Assembly: GCF_900199725.1 (NCBI RefSeq)
Contig: NZ_LT904904.1
Location: 2,857,891-2,921,890 of the forward strand
Source of the DNA: Cytobacillus massiliigabonensis
GTDB taxonomy: Bacteria > Bacillota > Bacilli > Bacillales > Cytobacillaceae
Direction of reading: 5' to 3'
Length of the DNA stretch: 64,000 bases
Both the position numbers and the translations under genes were made by a program. The first letter of the stretch is position 1; each line of letters begins with the position of its first letter. The notes beneath the pieces were generated by a model. The model saw only the letters and a program-made list of their open reading frames with translations, was not told the DNA's origin and did no database searches. Positions 9,173 to 18,018 of this stretch are shown piece by piece.

Positions 9173-9967
9173 TTAAGATAATAGCGCGCGATCACTTGCC
9201 ATTTTAGCGCCTCTAATTCTTTGAAACTCGTATAATAGCTGTTCGATCGTCAAACTTCCTTTTTGGTTTTCATCCACTTCAAGGATGATTTGTCCCTTAT
9301 CCATCATAATTAGCCGATTGCCGAGATCTAATGCCTGCTGCATATTATGTGTAACCATCAAAGTCGTTAAATTAAATTTCTCCACTATTTCTTTCGTTAA
9401 ATTCGTAATTAGCTCTGCGCGTGCCGGATCAAGAGCAGCTGTGTGCTCATCCAATAAGAGAATGGAGGGCTCTGTAAAGGTTGCCATGAGCAATGAAAGC
9501 GCCTGTCTCTCCCCTCCAGATAATAAGCCAACTTTTGCTGTTAAACGGTTTTCCAAACCTAGATGAAGAGTTGCCAGTACTTCCTGAAAGTACTCTTTCC
9601 GTTTTTTCGTTACCCCTTTTCTTAAACTGCGTGACTTATTTCTTGAATAAGCCATCGCTAGATTCTCTTCAATGGTCATGCTGGGAGCTGTGCCAGCCAT
9701 CGGGTCTTGAAACACTCGGCCTATGAGTTTAGCCCTTTTATATTCAGATATAGGAGTTACGTTCTGACCATCGATCAAAACGGTTCCAACATCAGGAGTC
9801 ATAACGCCAGAAATCATATTCATTAACGTCGACTTTCCAGCACCATTACTGCCAATGACCGTAACAAAATCCCCTTCATTCAGCGTTAAATTGATCCGGT
9901 CCAAGGCAATTTTCTCATCTGGTGTCCCCTCATTAAACACTTTATGAATCTGTTTTAATTCCAGCAT
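9173..9967 (-). CDS. ABC transporter ATP-binding protein (TrpZ-like)
   Basis: A 264-residue ATPase with Walker A GSNGAGKST, signature LSGGERQAL and Walker B ILLLDEHTAALDP. A longer reading frame starting at 10060 exists, but its first 31 residues are not ABC-like. The ATG at 9967 begins the conserved MLELKQIHKVFNEGT and overlaps the permease end by 26 bases. With the permease and lipoprotein it forms an importer of the kind found with TrpX/DUF534 substrate-binding proteins. It energises uptake of the solute bound by the lipoprotein; the substrate is unknown, plausibly an aromatic compound given the island. Confidence 0.85.
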   Translation of the reverse strand: MLELKQIHKVFNEGTPDEKIALDRINLTLNEGDFVTVIGSNGAGKSTLMNMISGVMTPDVGTVLIDGQNVTPISEYKRAKLIGRVFQDPMAGTAPSMTIEENLAMAYSRNKSRSLRKGVTKKRKEYFQEVLATLHLGLENRLTAKVGLLSGGERQALSLLMATFTEPSILLLDEHTAALDPARAELITNLTKEIVEKFNLTTLMVTHNMQQALDLGNRLIMMDKGQIILEVDENQKGSLTIEQLLYEFQRIRGAKMASDRALLS

Positions 9968-10973
9968 CGGCCTCCCCCTTTCTTTCAGATGGGATTTGGC
10001 TGAGTACCATATGTTCTGCCTTTCTTTTTGCCTTTCGTTTTTTCTCTTTTGAAGCATCAATGAATTTTGGCATAATTAACGCTAAAATAACAATCGTAGC
10101 AGTGATAAGCTTCATATCGCCAGGTTCAAGAAAGTCCACTCTAAGGGCTAATGTGACAACAATCCGGTAAATGATTGCTCCTCCGATTACAGCCAATGTC
10201 GTTCTTGCGATCGTTTTTGTGCCGAAAAGTGCCTCTCCAATAATAACTGAAGCAAGCCCTATGATGATCATCCCTATTCCCATTCCGACATCGGCAAATC
10301 CTCCTTGCTGAGCAATGAGGGAGCCGGAAAAGGCTACCATTGCATTAGAGAGGCCAAGACCAAGAATGACCGTTAAATTTGTGTTAGCCGACAGGCTGCG
10401 TATCATTCTTTTATTGTCGCCTGTTGCCCTGATTGCAAGCCCTATCTCTGTTTGTAAAAACTTATCTGAAAGAAACTTAATAGCAAACGTGACTACAATC
10501 ATAAAAATTAAAATTCCCCATGTCCTTGGCAAACTGTCACCAAGACCAATAGCAGAAAATATGCCATTAAAGAAAGAATCCAATCCGATTTTACTAGAAG
10601 CATCACTCATGCTCGTCATTGCTGTATCTGTATTCAATAAGGGCACATTTGATTTCCCCATTATCCGGAGATTGATAGAATACAAAGCAATCATCATTAA
10701 AATCCCTGAGAGGAGAGCATTTATTTTGCCAAACGTATGAAGAACTCCCGTAATACAGCCAGCAATGAAGCCAGCAGCTAATGCGACTAATGTTGCAATA
10801 AATGGATTAACACCACTGACAATCATTGTCGCCGAAACAGCAGCACCGGTAACAAAACTGCCGTCTACCGTTAAATCAGGAAAATCAAGCACACGAAAAG
10901 ATAAATACACGCCAAGAGCCATGATGGCATAAATTATTCCAGATTCAAAGGCACCAAAGATAGCTGTAGGCAT
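9942..10973 (-). CDS. ABC transporter permease (TrpY-like, branched-chain-type fold)
   Basis: A 343-residue hydrophobic protein with about eight to nine membrane segments and the glycine-rich pattern of the BPD_transp_2 family (for example SFRVLDFPDLTVDGSF near the N-terminus). A basic tail (KEKKRKAKRKAEH) follows the last segment. It sits between the lipoprotein gene (19 bases upstream) and the ATPase (26-base overlap). A single permease gene implies a homodimeric channel. Confidence 0.85.
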   Translation of the reverse strand: MPTAIFGAFESGIIYAIMALGVYLSFRVLDFPDLTVDGSFVTGAAVSATMIVSGVNPFIATLVALAAGFIAGCITGVLHTFGKINALLSGILMMIALYSINLRIMGKSNVPLLNTDTAMTSMSDASSKIGLDSFFNGIFSAIGLGDSLPRTWGILIFMIVVTFAIKFLSDKFLQTEIGLAIRATGDNKRMIRSLSANTNLTVILGLGLSNAMVAFSGSLIAQQGGFADVGMGIGMIIIGLASVIIGEALFGTKTIARTTLAVIGGAIIYRIVVTLALRVDFLEPGDMKLITATIVILALIMPKFIDASKEKKRKAKRKAEHMVLSQIPSERKGEADAGIKTDS

Positions 10974-10991
10974 TAAGAATCACACCCTTTA

Positions 10992-12017
10992 TTATTCGGC
11001 TTCATAAAATTCCGCAATGTTTTCCCACTCCTGTTTCACCTCTAGCCCCTGTGCCTCTGCAGCTTTCTTATTAATCATTAAAGTTAGGCTGCTTGGAAGC
11101 TCCACTGGAATTTCAGAAGGCTTCTTAGTTCCTTTTAAGATATCAGCTGCCATTTTCCCTGTTTGATAGCCAAGATCAAAGTAATCAAATCCGCTCGCAG
11201 CAATCGCTCCGCGTTTCATCGAATCAAGCTCGCCAACGAATAGAGGAATTTTTTCACTATTTGCAACTGCAATAACTGACTCTAAGGCGGATACTACTGT
11301 GTTGTCTGTAGGAACATAAATGGCATCTACACGGTCAACTAGCGACTCCGCCCCTTGTTTTACCTCTGCTGAAGATGAGATCGATGCCTCTTCAACTGAA
11401 GCACCGAATTTAGCTGCCAGTTCCTTTACTTGAGCAACTTGTACTTCGGAGTTTTGCTCACCTGCGTTATAGATTACGCCAATCGTCTTTGCACCTGCTT
11501 CCTCAACAATAAAATTAATTGTTTTTTCTGTTCCATCAGGGTGATTATCTGTCGTACCTGTAATGTTATCCCCTGGCTTATCAAGCGCCTCTACAAGTCC
11601 CGCTCCAATTGGATCAGTAACGGACGTAAATACGATTGGAATATCTTTTGTAGCATTTAAGGCACTTACCGCACTTGGAGTAGCATTCGCAAAAATTAGG
11701 TCGACCTTGTCGCCAGCGAAGTTATTTGCAATAGTTTGGGTGTTATTCATATCTGCTTGAGCATTTTGGAAGTCATACTCAACATTTTCTCCTTCTTTAA
11801 ACCCGGATTCTTCCATTGCTTTTTTAAATCCTTCTGTTGCTGCATCTAAAGAAGGATGCTCAACAAATTGAGTAATTCCCACTTTATATGTTTTATTTTC
11901 TTCCTGTTTTGCTGCCGGTTCATTCGCCGGCTCGTTTGCAGCCTCTTTCCCACAGCCGCTTAAAACAAGCAAACCTGCTGCCAGTACATAAGAGAATGCT
12001 TTTAAAGATCTTTTCAC
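10992..12017 (-). CDS. ABC transporter substrate-binding lipoprotein (TrpX/DUF534-like)
   Basis: A 341-residue lipoprotein. The signal peptide MKRSLKAFSYVLAAGLLVLSG ends at lipobox LSGC, with Cys22 as the lipidated residue, followed by a charged linker and a two-lobe periplasmic-binding fold (YKVGITQFVEHPSLD...). This family includes TrpX of streptococci. The gene is first in the three-gene importer operon. Its leader holds an intrinsic-terminator-like hairpin (12049-12071), and a perfect copy of the paa-island operator lies at 12143-12163, so it is probably induced with the phenylacetate genes. Candidate ligands are phenylalanine, tyrosine, tryptophan or an aryl acid; none is proved. Confidence 0.85.
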   Translation of the reverse strand: MKRSLKAFSYVLAAGLLVLSGCGKEAANEPANEPAAKQEENKTYKVGITQFVEHPSLDAATEGFKKAMEESGFKEGENVEYDFQNAQADMNNTQTIANNFAGDKVDLIFANATPSAVSALNATKDIPIVFTSVTDPIGAGLVEALDKPGDNITGTTDNHPDGTEKTINFIVEEAGAKTIGVIYNAGEQNSEVQVAQVKELAAKFGASVEEASISSSAEVKQGAESLVDRVDAIYVPTDNTVVSALESVIAVANSEKIPLFVGELDSMKRGAIAASGFDYFDLGYQTGKMAADILKGTKKPSEIPVELPSSLTLMINKKAAEAQGLEVKQEWENIAEFYEAE

Positions 12018-12042
12018 TCTTATAAACCCCCTTATATTTTTA

Positions 12043-12071
12043 AATAAAACACTATCAAATGACGATAGTGT
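12043..12071 (-). terminator. Leader hairpin with T tract before the importer operon (possible attenuator)
   Basis: On the minus strand ACACTATC pairs with GATAGTGT across a 7-base loop, followed by TTTATTT. It lies between the putative operator and the ribosome binding site, in the 5' leader. I found no T-box signature (GGTGG-type) upstream, so any attenuation mechanism is unknown. Confidence 0.5.
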
Positions 12072-12142
12072 GAACTCCTTATGTAAATGAGAACATGTTG
12101 AATGAGATGATTATCTACTAATTTATATGATAAATACTATGG

Positions 12143-12163
12143 ATAACGTATTTATAACGTTAT
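12143..12163. promoter_or_regulatory. Perfect paa-island operator before the ABC importer
   Basis: ATAACGT, spacer ATTTATA, ACGTTAT: two perfectly complementary 7-base arms 7 bases apart. The arms and spacing are the same as before paaA at 21463-21483. It is about 126 bases upstream of the lipoprotein start. Confidence 0.7.
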
Positions 12164-12291
12164 ATTAACACCTTTAAGAAGGGAAGGTCAATAATATTCT
12201 AAAAATTTTATATTTTTAGATTACTATGGTAATTGTATGATAGCAAGAAGAAAAGCATACAGAAATTAATCTATATGCTTCCAATTGATAT

Positions 12292-13242
12292 CTATTTAAA
12301 TAGTAGAAATGCATGTTCAAGCTGCTTCTTTGCATCATTGATCATCCTATCCATTAGTTGCTGGACAGTCGGAATATCTGTAATTAATCCGGCAATTTGC
12401 CCTCCATTCATAAAACCTTCTCCTTCCTTTCCATCCAGTGCACCCACTCGGTGGAATTCTTCAGAGGTAAGTCTATTAAAATCATCAAGAGAAATTCCTT
12501 TTTCCTCATAGCTTAATAGTTTCCTTGCATAATCTGTCCCCAAAACTCTTCGGATTCTTCCTACAGACCGCCCTACTATTAACGTACTGTGATCAGAAGC
12601 TTCGATTATTTTTTGCTTATACTTATCGTGAAAAGGAGCTTCTTTCGTAGCAATGAATCTCGTCCCCATCTGAACTCCGCTTGCACCTAGAGCTAGCATG
12701 GAGGCAACCCCTTTCCCATCTCCAATTCCGCCAGCTGCAACGACTGGTATGTTAACCGCCTCAACGATCTGCGGGATTAGTACAAGTGTAGTCGTTTCGA
12801 GTGCAGAATTGATACCGGCAGCCTCATATCCTTCTGCAACTATCACATCTGATCCAGCAGCTTCAGCTTTTTTTGCTTGCTTGACTGAAGCACAGACAGT
12901 TAATACTTTTGCACCTTGTTCATGCAGCTTTGGTATAAAAGGGGCGGGATTTCCAGCAGAAAGAGATACGATGGGAATCGTATATTTTTTCACAAGAGAA
13001 AGTATTTCACGTACATACGGAGAAACTGTAAGAGCCACATTGAGTGCAAATGGCCTATCAGTCCTTTTTATTGTTTCCTTAATGATTTCTTCCACCTCAG
13101 CTGGTGTCATAGTTCCAGCGCCAATTGTACCAAGTCCCCCAGCTTCCGACACAGCTGCAGTTAAAATGGCATTGCTAATATTCCCCATTCCCCCTTGAAT
13201 GATGGGATAATTTATTTTTAATAGGTTTGTTAAAGAATTCAT
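12292..13242 (-). CDS. NAD(P)H-dependent flavin oxidoreductase, nitronate monooxygenase/FabK family
   Basis: A protein of about 316 residues with an FMN-binding TIM barrel. Motifs are PIIQGGMGNIS at the N-terminus, GSDVIVAEGYEAAG in the centre and IPVVAAGGIGDGKG...GASGVQMGTRF for phosphate binding. The ATG at 13242 has GGGAGG seven bases upstream, better than the ATG at 13248. It follows paaX by about 40 bases on the same strand and may share its transcript. Family members are nitronate monooxygenases or enoyl-ACP reductases; the substrate here is unknown, and its placement suggests a side role in aromatic degradation. Confidence 0.8.
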   Translation of the reverse strand: MNSLTNLLKINYPIIQGGMGNISNAILTAAVSEAGGLGTIGAGTMTPAEVEEIIKETIKRTDRPFALNVALTVSPYVREILSLVKKYTIPIVSLSAGNPAPFIPKLHEQGAKVLTVCASVKQAKKAEAAGSDVIVAEGYEAAGINSALETTTLVLIPQIVEAVNIPVVAAGGIGDGKGVASMLALGASGVQMGTRFIATKEAPFHDKYKQKIIEASDHSTLIVGRSVGRIRRVLGTDYARKLLSYEEKGISLDDFNRLTSEEFHRVGALDGKEGEGFMNGGQIAGLITDIPTVQQLMDRMINDAKKQLEHAFLLFK

Positions 13243-13288
13243 CTCCATGCCTCCCGCTTAGTCATTTTATTCGATGTCTGGCACCGCT

Positions 13289-14164
13289 TTAGTCGACAAT
13301 AAAGGGGTGGGTTAATACATTATACTCCTCATCTTTATTCTTCAGTTCATTTCCTTCTTGAAACACACTTTCAAAAAAGCGAGAAGCTGGTTCCGCCAAT
13401 TCTTTGTAATAATCGCTGAATAAAGATGCAGCATGGCTGCCCAGCCATTTCTCCGGAAGCAGTTCTTCTGGAAGTCCTGGATCAACAAAGAGGAATTTAC
13501 GATATTCATGGACAAGCTTCGTTCGTTCAACAAAGCATTCCGCATCCGTTTTATTGCCTTTTTGGATTTTATTTTTATCAATAATGTAGTTTTGGCTGTA
13601 TTTAGAAATGAAGTCCTGATATTTCGCATTGATTTCTTCTAAGTTCCAGCTCTTTTCGACTAAGCGGATATTTTCATGCGGCCCGGCATATTTAGAAATA
13701 AAAAAGTCGACGTAATCACCAATCTCATATTTATCAATTAGATCAAACACTTGTTTTTCCAAGTCATTTGCGGAAATCCAGCAGCTGTTGGAAAGTGTGC
13801 CGAACCCGCTCCAAACAAGCTCTTTTCTCAGCTCATCCCTAACATTCCGAATTTCCTCTGGAATGTTGTACATGAATATTCTCCACTTGCCATCCCATTT
13901 TTCAGGCATTAATTTAAATATTCGCTTTCCTGCCTCATCAATTCTTCTTTGTCCACGATCTGTCAATGAATAGTAGCTTTTATTGCCAATCTTCTCAGAC
14001 TGAACCCATCCCTGCTTATTCATTCTTGAAATAGCTGCTCTGACAGACTGATCATTATGGCCAAATTCACTTAACAGTCTAATTAAGCTTCCTATCCAGA
14101 TTTTGCTTCCATAATGGGAAATATAATCTCCATATAAAGTAAAAATCATTGATCTTGTATTCAA
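13289..14164 (-). CDS. paaX: PaaX-family transcriptional regulator of phenylacetate degradation
   Basis: A 291-residue protein with an N-terminal winged helix (about residues 5-70: SKIWIGSLIRLLSEFG...SVRAAISRMNKQGW) and the central and C-terminal PaaX domains (WDGKWRIFMYNIPE; PGLPEELLPEKWLG). PaaX proteins repress paa genes and are released by phenylacetyl-CoA. It lies just after the thiolase gene on the same strand but has a 146-base upstream gap with inverted motifs, so it may have its own promoter. It is the obvious candidate for the shared 21-bp operator, though that link is inference. Confidence 0.9.
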   Translation of the reverse strand: MNTRSMIFTLYGDYISHYGSKIWIGSLIRLLSEFGHNDQSVRAAISRMNKQGWVQSEKIGNKSYYSLTDRGQRRIDEAGKRIFKLMPEKWDGKWRIFMYNIPEEIRNVRDELRKELVWSGFGTLSNSCWISANDLEKQVFDLIDKYEIGDYVDFFISKYAGPHENIRLVEKSWNLEEINAKYQDFISKYSQNYIIDKNKIQKGNKTDAECFVERTKLVHEYRKFLFVDPGLPEELLPEKWLGSHAASLFSDYYKELAEPASRFFESVFQEGNELKNKDEEYNVLTHPFIVD

Positions 14165-14197
14165 CTTGGACTCATCCTCATTTCATTTACAAACTTG

Positions 14198-14267
14198 TTC
14201 GGAAAAAATACGTTATACCACTATTCTACTAAATGATTTCTTTATTTTCCAAAAATATTTTTCCGAA
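14198..14267. promoter_or_regulatory. Inverted repeat in the paaX promoter region
   Basis: TTCGGAAAAA (14198-14207) and TTTTTCCGAA (14258-14267) are perfect inverted copies 50 bases apart. Next to them are lone operator half-sites, ACGTTAT (14210-14216) and ATAACGA (14268-14274). It may be an autoregulatory site; the evidence is only the symmetry and position. Confidence 0.4.
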
Positions 14268-14310
14268 ATAACGATAGATAAAGAAATATATCCCCATACA
14301 GGTAAGCATG

Positions 14311-15519
14311 CTATACACTTTCTACAATTGTCGATATTCCTTGTCCTACACCTACACACATCGTGGCAAGTCCAAATCTTGCATTTCTTCTTTTCATTTC
14401 AAATAATAAGGTAGTTAAAATCCTCGCTCCGCTTGCCCCTAACGGATGCCCAAATGCAATAGCCCCGCCATTGACATTTACTTTATCAGGATCTAAATGA
14501 AGGAGCTTCATACATGCGATTGATTGTGCAGCAAATGCTTCATTCAGTTCAATTAAATCGATATCACTTATGCTGAGCCCTGCACGCTTTAATGCTTTTT
14601 TCGTTGAAATAACTGGACCTATTCCCATGACAGATGGATGAACACCAGCAGCTGCAGAAACTACATATTTCGCTAATGGCTTTAAACCAAGCTGCTCTGC
14701 CTTTTTGGAAGACATCAATAATAAAGCGGATGCCCCGTCATTCACTCCAGAGGAATTCCCTGCTGTAATCGTCCCATTCGGAAAAATCGGCTTAAGCTGC
14801 GACAGTTTTTCAAACGTTGTTTCTGGACGGGGATGTTCATCCTTTTCTGCTATACATTCGTTCCCCTTCCGATCTTTATACGTTACTGGAGAGATTTCTT
14901 CTTTAAATAAACCATTTTGAATTGCTACTCTTGCTCGCTGTTGGCTTTCTAAAGCAAACCGATCCTGTTCCTCGCGGGAAACTGCATACTCCTTAGCCAC
15001 ATTTTCTGCTGTCTCTGGCATGCTTTCTGCCCCATAGACCGTACGTAAGCTTTCGTTTGTAAAACGCCAGCCGATCGTCGTGTCATATAACTCCATGTTT
15101 CCTCTCGGATATTCCATCTGTGGCTTTGCCATCACAAACGGTGCACGAGTCATACTCTCTGTGCCGCCGGCTATAAATATTTCTCCTTCTCCAGCAAGAA
15201 TTGCTCTTGCGGCATAATTAACTGCATCTAAGCCTGAACCGCAAAGGCGATTGACGGTCGAACCGCCAATTTCTACCGGAAGACCGGCGAGGAGAGCAGA
15301 CATGCGTGCAACATTGCGGTTATCCTCGCCTGCTTGATTCGCATTTCCAAGAATCACTTCTTCAATCTCAGCTGGCTTGATTTCTGGATTCCTTTCTAAC
15401 AATGCTTTAATTACGATTGCACCTAAGTCATCCGGACGAACACTTTTTAACATCCCATTGTAGCGTCCAATAGGTGTCCTTACTGCATCAACAAAGACAA
15501 CCTCTTCTGCCATCTTCAA
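14311..15519 (-). CDS. paaJ: Thiolase, 3-oxoadipyl-CoA/3-oxo-5,6-dehydrosuberyl-CoA type (PaaJ-like)
   Basis: A 402-residue acetyl-CoA acyltransferase. Catalytic residues are Cys93 (RLCGSGLDAV), His358 (GHPLGASG) and Cys388 (CVGVGQG). It starts 4 bases inside the end of the hydroxyacyl-CoA dehydrogenase gene and is the last gene of the paa operon. In the phenylacetate pathway this enzyme releases acetyl-CoA twice, finally giving succinyl-CoA. A general acetyl-CoA acetyltransferase role cannot be excluded from sequence. Confidence 0.85.
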   Translation of the reverse strand: MKMAEEVVFVDAVRTPIGRYNGMLKSVRPDDLGAIVIKALLERNPEIKPAEIEEVILGNANQAGEDNRNVARMSALLAGLPVEIGGSTVNRLCGSGLDAVNYAARAILAGEGEIFIAGGTESMTRAPFVMAKPQMEYPRGNMELYDTTIGWRFTNESLRTVYGAESMPETAENVAKEYAVSREEQDRFALESQQRARVAIQNGLFKEEISPVTYKDRKGNECIAEKDEHPRPETTFEKLSQLKPIFPNGTITAGNSSGVNDGASALLLMSSKKAEQLGLKPLAKYVVSAAAGVHPSVMGIGPVISTKKALKRAGLSISDIDLIELNEAFAAQSIACMKLLHLDPDKVNVNGGAIAFGHPLGASGARILTTLLFEMKRRNARFGLATMCVGVGQGISTIVESV

Positions 15520-16391
15520 TCCTCCTTGCTCCGATAATCATAAACACCCCTGCCAGATTTCCGGCCAAGCCTGCCAGCTTTAACATATTGCTCAAGAAGA
15601 GGAGCTGGACGATATTTCTCTCCTAGCTTTGCATGGAGATAATTTAAATTATTTAGTCTAGTATCGAGACCAACAAGGTCTCCAAGCTCAAATGGTCCCA
15701 TCGGATAGTTCAATCCAAGCTTAATTGCTTTATCAATCTCCTCTGGAGTACCTACACCTTCCTGGAGCATATAGAAAGCCTCATTTCCAACGAGCGCACT
15801 AATCCGGCTTGTAACAAAGCCAGGAAATTCATTAATTACTACTGTTTCTTTTCCCATTTGTTCCGCAGCTCGTTTAATGAATAACGCAGTTTCCTCACTC
15901 GTCTCCAATCCCTTAATAATTTCTACAAGCGGCATTTTATGCACAGGGTTAAAAAAATGCATAGCAATGACCTTATCAGGTCTTTTTGTAAAGGAACCTA
16001 TTTCCGTTGGGCTCATCGTTGAGGTGTTTGTTGCAAAAACACATTGGGCTTTTGCATGCTGGTCGATGACCTCAAAAATATTCTTTTTAATTTCCATTAC
16101 TTCAGGAACTGCTTCAATGACTAAATCCGCTTCCTTTACATTTTGCGAAAGGCTTATCGAATAGTGAAGCCTGCTTTTTGCCTCCTCCATTGATTCAAGT
16201 GTAAGCTTCTTTCGCAAAACTCCTTTTTCAAAAATAGCATTGACCTCTTTTTCAGCATGCTTCAGCTGATTTTCATTAATATCGATTAATGTTGTTAGAA
16301 AACCGCCTGCAGCACTCACATAGGCAATCCCTCTTCCCATGACACCCGAACCAATAACAACAACATTTTTCAAAGATTTCACCCCTATCAT
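15516..16391 (-). CDS. paaH: 3-hydroxyacyl-CoA dehydrogenase (PaaH-like)
   Basis: A 291-residue protein of 3-hydroxybutyryl-CoA dehydrogenase form. The N-terminal Rossmann site is VIGSGVMGRGIA (about 12-23), the catalytic His lies in MHFFNPVHKMPLVE, and the C-terminal dimer domain contains GPFELGDLVGLD. It oxidises 3-hydroxyadipyl-CoA to 3-oxoadipyl-CoA in the paa pathway. The neighbours are crotonases upstream and the thiolase downstream with a 4-base overlap. A FadB/Hbd role is possible but less likely given the operon. Confidence 0.85.
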   Translation of the reverse strand: MIGVKSLKNVVVIGSGVMGRGIAYVSAAGGFLTTLIDINENQLKHAEKEVNAIFEKGVLRKKLTLESMEEAKSRLHYSISLSQNVKEADLVIEAVPEVMEIKKNIFEVIDQHAKAQCVFATNTSTMSPTEIGSFTKRPDKVIAMHFFNPVHKMPLVEIIKGLETSEETALFIKRAAEQMGKETVVINEFPGFVTSRISALVGNEAFYMLQEGVGTPEEIDKAIKLGLNYPMGPFELGDLVGLDTRLNNLNYLHAKLGEKYRPAPLLEQYVKAGRLGRKSGRGVYDYRSKED

Positions 16392-16444
16392 GATTCAAAA
16401 TAAAGAGACGAGCACTAAATCCCATTGTGCTCGTTTCGTACAGT

Positions 16445-17233
16445 TTATTTACCAGTAAATACAGGCTTTCTTTTTTCGATAAAAGCTTGCACACCTTCTT
16501 TATGATCTGCTGTTAGTCCAGCAATCCGCTGTGCCTGCGCATCCATTTCCAGACTTTCTTCAAGGGAATGGCCCCAGCTCGCCTTCAAATTTTTCTTAAT
16601 CAGCCCAATGGCTATTGTCGGCATTGCTGCCAGTTTTTCTGCAAATACTGTTACCTCTTCTGTCCATCGATCAAGCGGAATAACCTTTGTTGCAAGACCT
16701 AGTTCCTGTGCTGTTTGTGCAGAGATTTTTTCACCTAAAACGGCTAATTCTAATGATTTTGCGTGTCCGATTAACTTTGGCAGATAATAAAGATTCCCTG
16801 CATCAGGTACGAGGCCGACATGAATGAATGCCTCGATAAAGCTGGCTTTTTCTGATAAAAGCCGGAAATCGCATGCTAAGGCTAGACTCATTCCTGCACC
16901 AGCGGCAACTCCATTTACAGCTGCTATTACTGGTTTCTCACATTTGTGAAGCTCCATCACCATTGGATTGTATCTTCTCCTCAAAACATCACCGTGATCC
17001 ATGTCTTCCTTAACCCCGCTAAGATCCTCTCCAGAACAGAACGCCCGACCTTCTCCAGTAATCACTAAACAGCGCACGGCTGTATCTCTGTTTGCCTGTT
17101 TTACCGCATGCTGCAATTCTTTATTCAATTGCTCTGTGAAAGCATTCAACTTCTCTGGTCTGTTTAACGTTATCCAGGCGACCTGTTTATTCACTTCATA
17201 TTTAACCGTTTCAAACATCGCTTGTATGTACAC
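16445..17233 (-). CDS. paaG: Crotonase, PaaG-like ring-epoxide isomerase
   Basis: A protein of about 258-262 residues with an enoyl-CoA hydratase/isomerase fold. The first hydratase glutamate is missing (GAGMSLALA), and a single acidic residue lies at Asp144 in VGLVPDAG. This pattern is that of PaaG, which isomerises 1,2-epoxyphenylacetyl-CoA to the oxepin. The frame begins at a GTG (17233); the ATG at 17218 is an alternative start with weaker spacing. It follows the second crotonase gene by 5 bases. Confidence 0.8.
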   Translation of the reverse strand: MYIQAMFETVKYEVNKQVAWITLNRPEKLNAFTEQLNKELQHAVKQANRDTAVRCLVITGEGRAFCSGEDLSGVKEDMDHGDVLRRRYNPMVMELHKCEKPVIAAVNGVAAGAGMSLALACDFRLLSEKASFIEAFIHVGLVPDAGNLYYLPKLIGHAKSLELAVLGEKISAQTAQELGLATKVIPLDRWTEEVTVFAEKLAAMPTIAIGLIKKNLKASWGHSLEESLEMDAQAQRIAGLTADHKEGVQAFIEKRKPVFTGK

Positions 17234-17238
17234 CCCCT

Positions 17239-18018
17239 CTATTTTCCTTTAAAATTAGGGTTTCTTTTCTCTTGGAAAGCTCTCATTCCTTCTTTTTGAT
17301 CCTCTGTCGAGAATAATAGATAGAAATTTTTACGTTCAAAGTGCATCCCTTCATCTAACGATACATCAACTGCTTTAAGGACGGATTCCTTAATAAGCCG
17401 GATGGATAATGGCGCCTGATTGGCAATTTCCGTTGCAAACTTCAGCGTTTCTTCCATAAGGACTTCTTTAGAGACATGGCGATTGATAATGCCAAATTGG
17501 AGCGCTTCGCGTGCACTAATTCTTTTACCGGTAAAAAGCCATTCCATTGCTTTTGTTTTACCGACCAGCTTTGTTAATCGCTGTGTTCCTCCCGCACCAG
17601 GCATAACGCCTAGGTTCACCTCAGGGAAACCAAATTCAGCGTCATCAGCAGCTAAAAGCAGATCACAGCAAAGGGCTAGTTCAAAGCCGCCTCCAAGAGC
17701 AAACCCTTGTACAGCACCAATAATCGGTTTCTTGATCATCGCAAGACGATCCCAATCCTTGAATTGATTACGAAGCTCAAAATTGATTGCATCATCGCTT
17801 GCCATTTCATCAATATCAGCACCTGCAGCAAATGCCCTTCCATTTCCGCTTAAGACGATCACACGTATTTGATCATTCTCTTCGAAGTCTTCCATTGCAG
17901 AAAGAATTTCAGATACCATCTGACGATTGATGGCATTTAGCACTTTCGGACGATTCAAAGTGATGAGACCGAGCTTCCCATGGATGGAAGCTTCAATACA
18001 TTCATAGCTGTTATTCAT
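17239..18018 (-). CDS. paaF: Enoyl-CoA hydratase (PaaF-like)
   Basis: A 259-residue crotonase with the oxyanion-hole segment AFAAGADI and both catalytic glutamates, Glu113 (GGGFELALCC) and Glu133 (FPEVNLGVMPGAGG). It is therefore a true hydratase, expected to hydrate 2,3-dehydroadipyl-CoA in phenylacetate catabolism. Its start overlaps the EthD-like gene by 8 bases and the next crotonase gene follows within 5 bases, so translation of the three is coupled. Confidence 0.85.
   Translation of the reverse strand: MNNSYECIEASIHGKLGLITLNRPKVLNAINRQMVSEILSAMEDFEENDQIRVIVLSGNGRAFAAGADIDEMASDDAINFELRNQFKDWDRLAMIKKPIIGAVQGFALGGGFELALCCDLLLAADDAEFGFPEVNLGVMPGAGGTQRLTKLVGKTKAMEWLFTGKRISAREALQFGIINRHVSKEVLMEETLKFATEIANQAPLSIRLIKESVLKAVDVSLDEGMHFERKNFYLLFSTEDQKEGMRAFQEKRNPNFKGK

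Noticed and set aside
12043..12200. T-box riboswitch before the TrpXYZ-like importer
   Set aside because: A leader terminator-like hairpin exists, but no T-box core or anticodon-loop signature could be read upstream of it.
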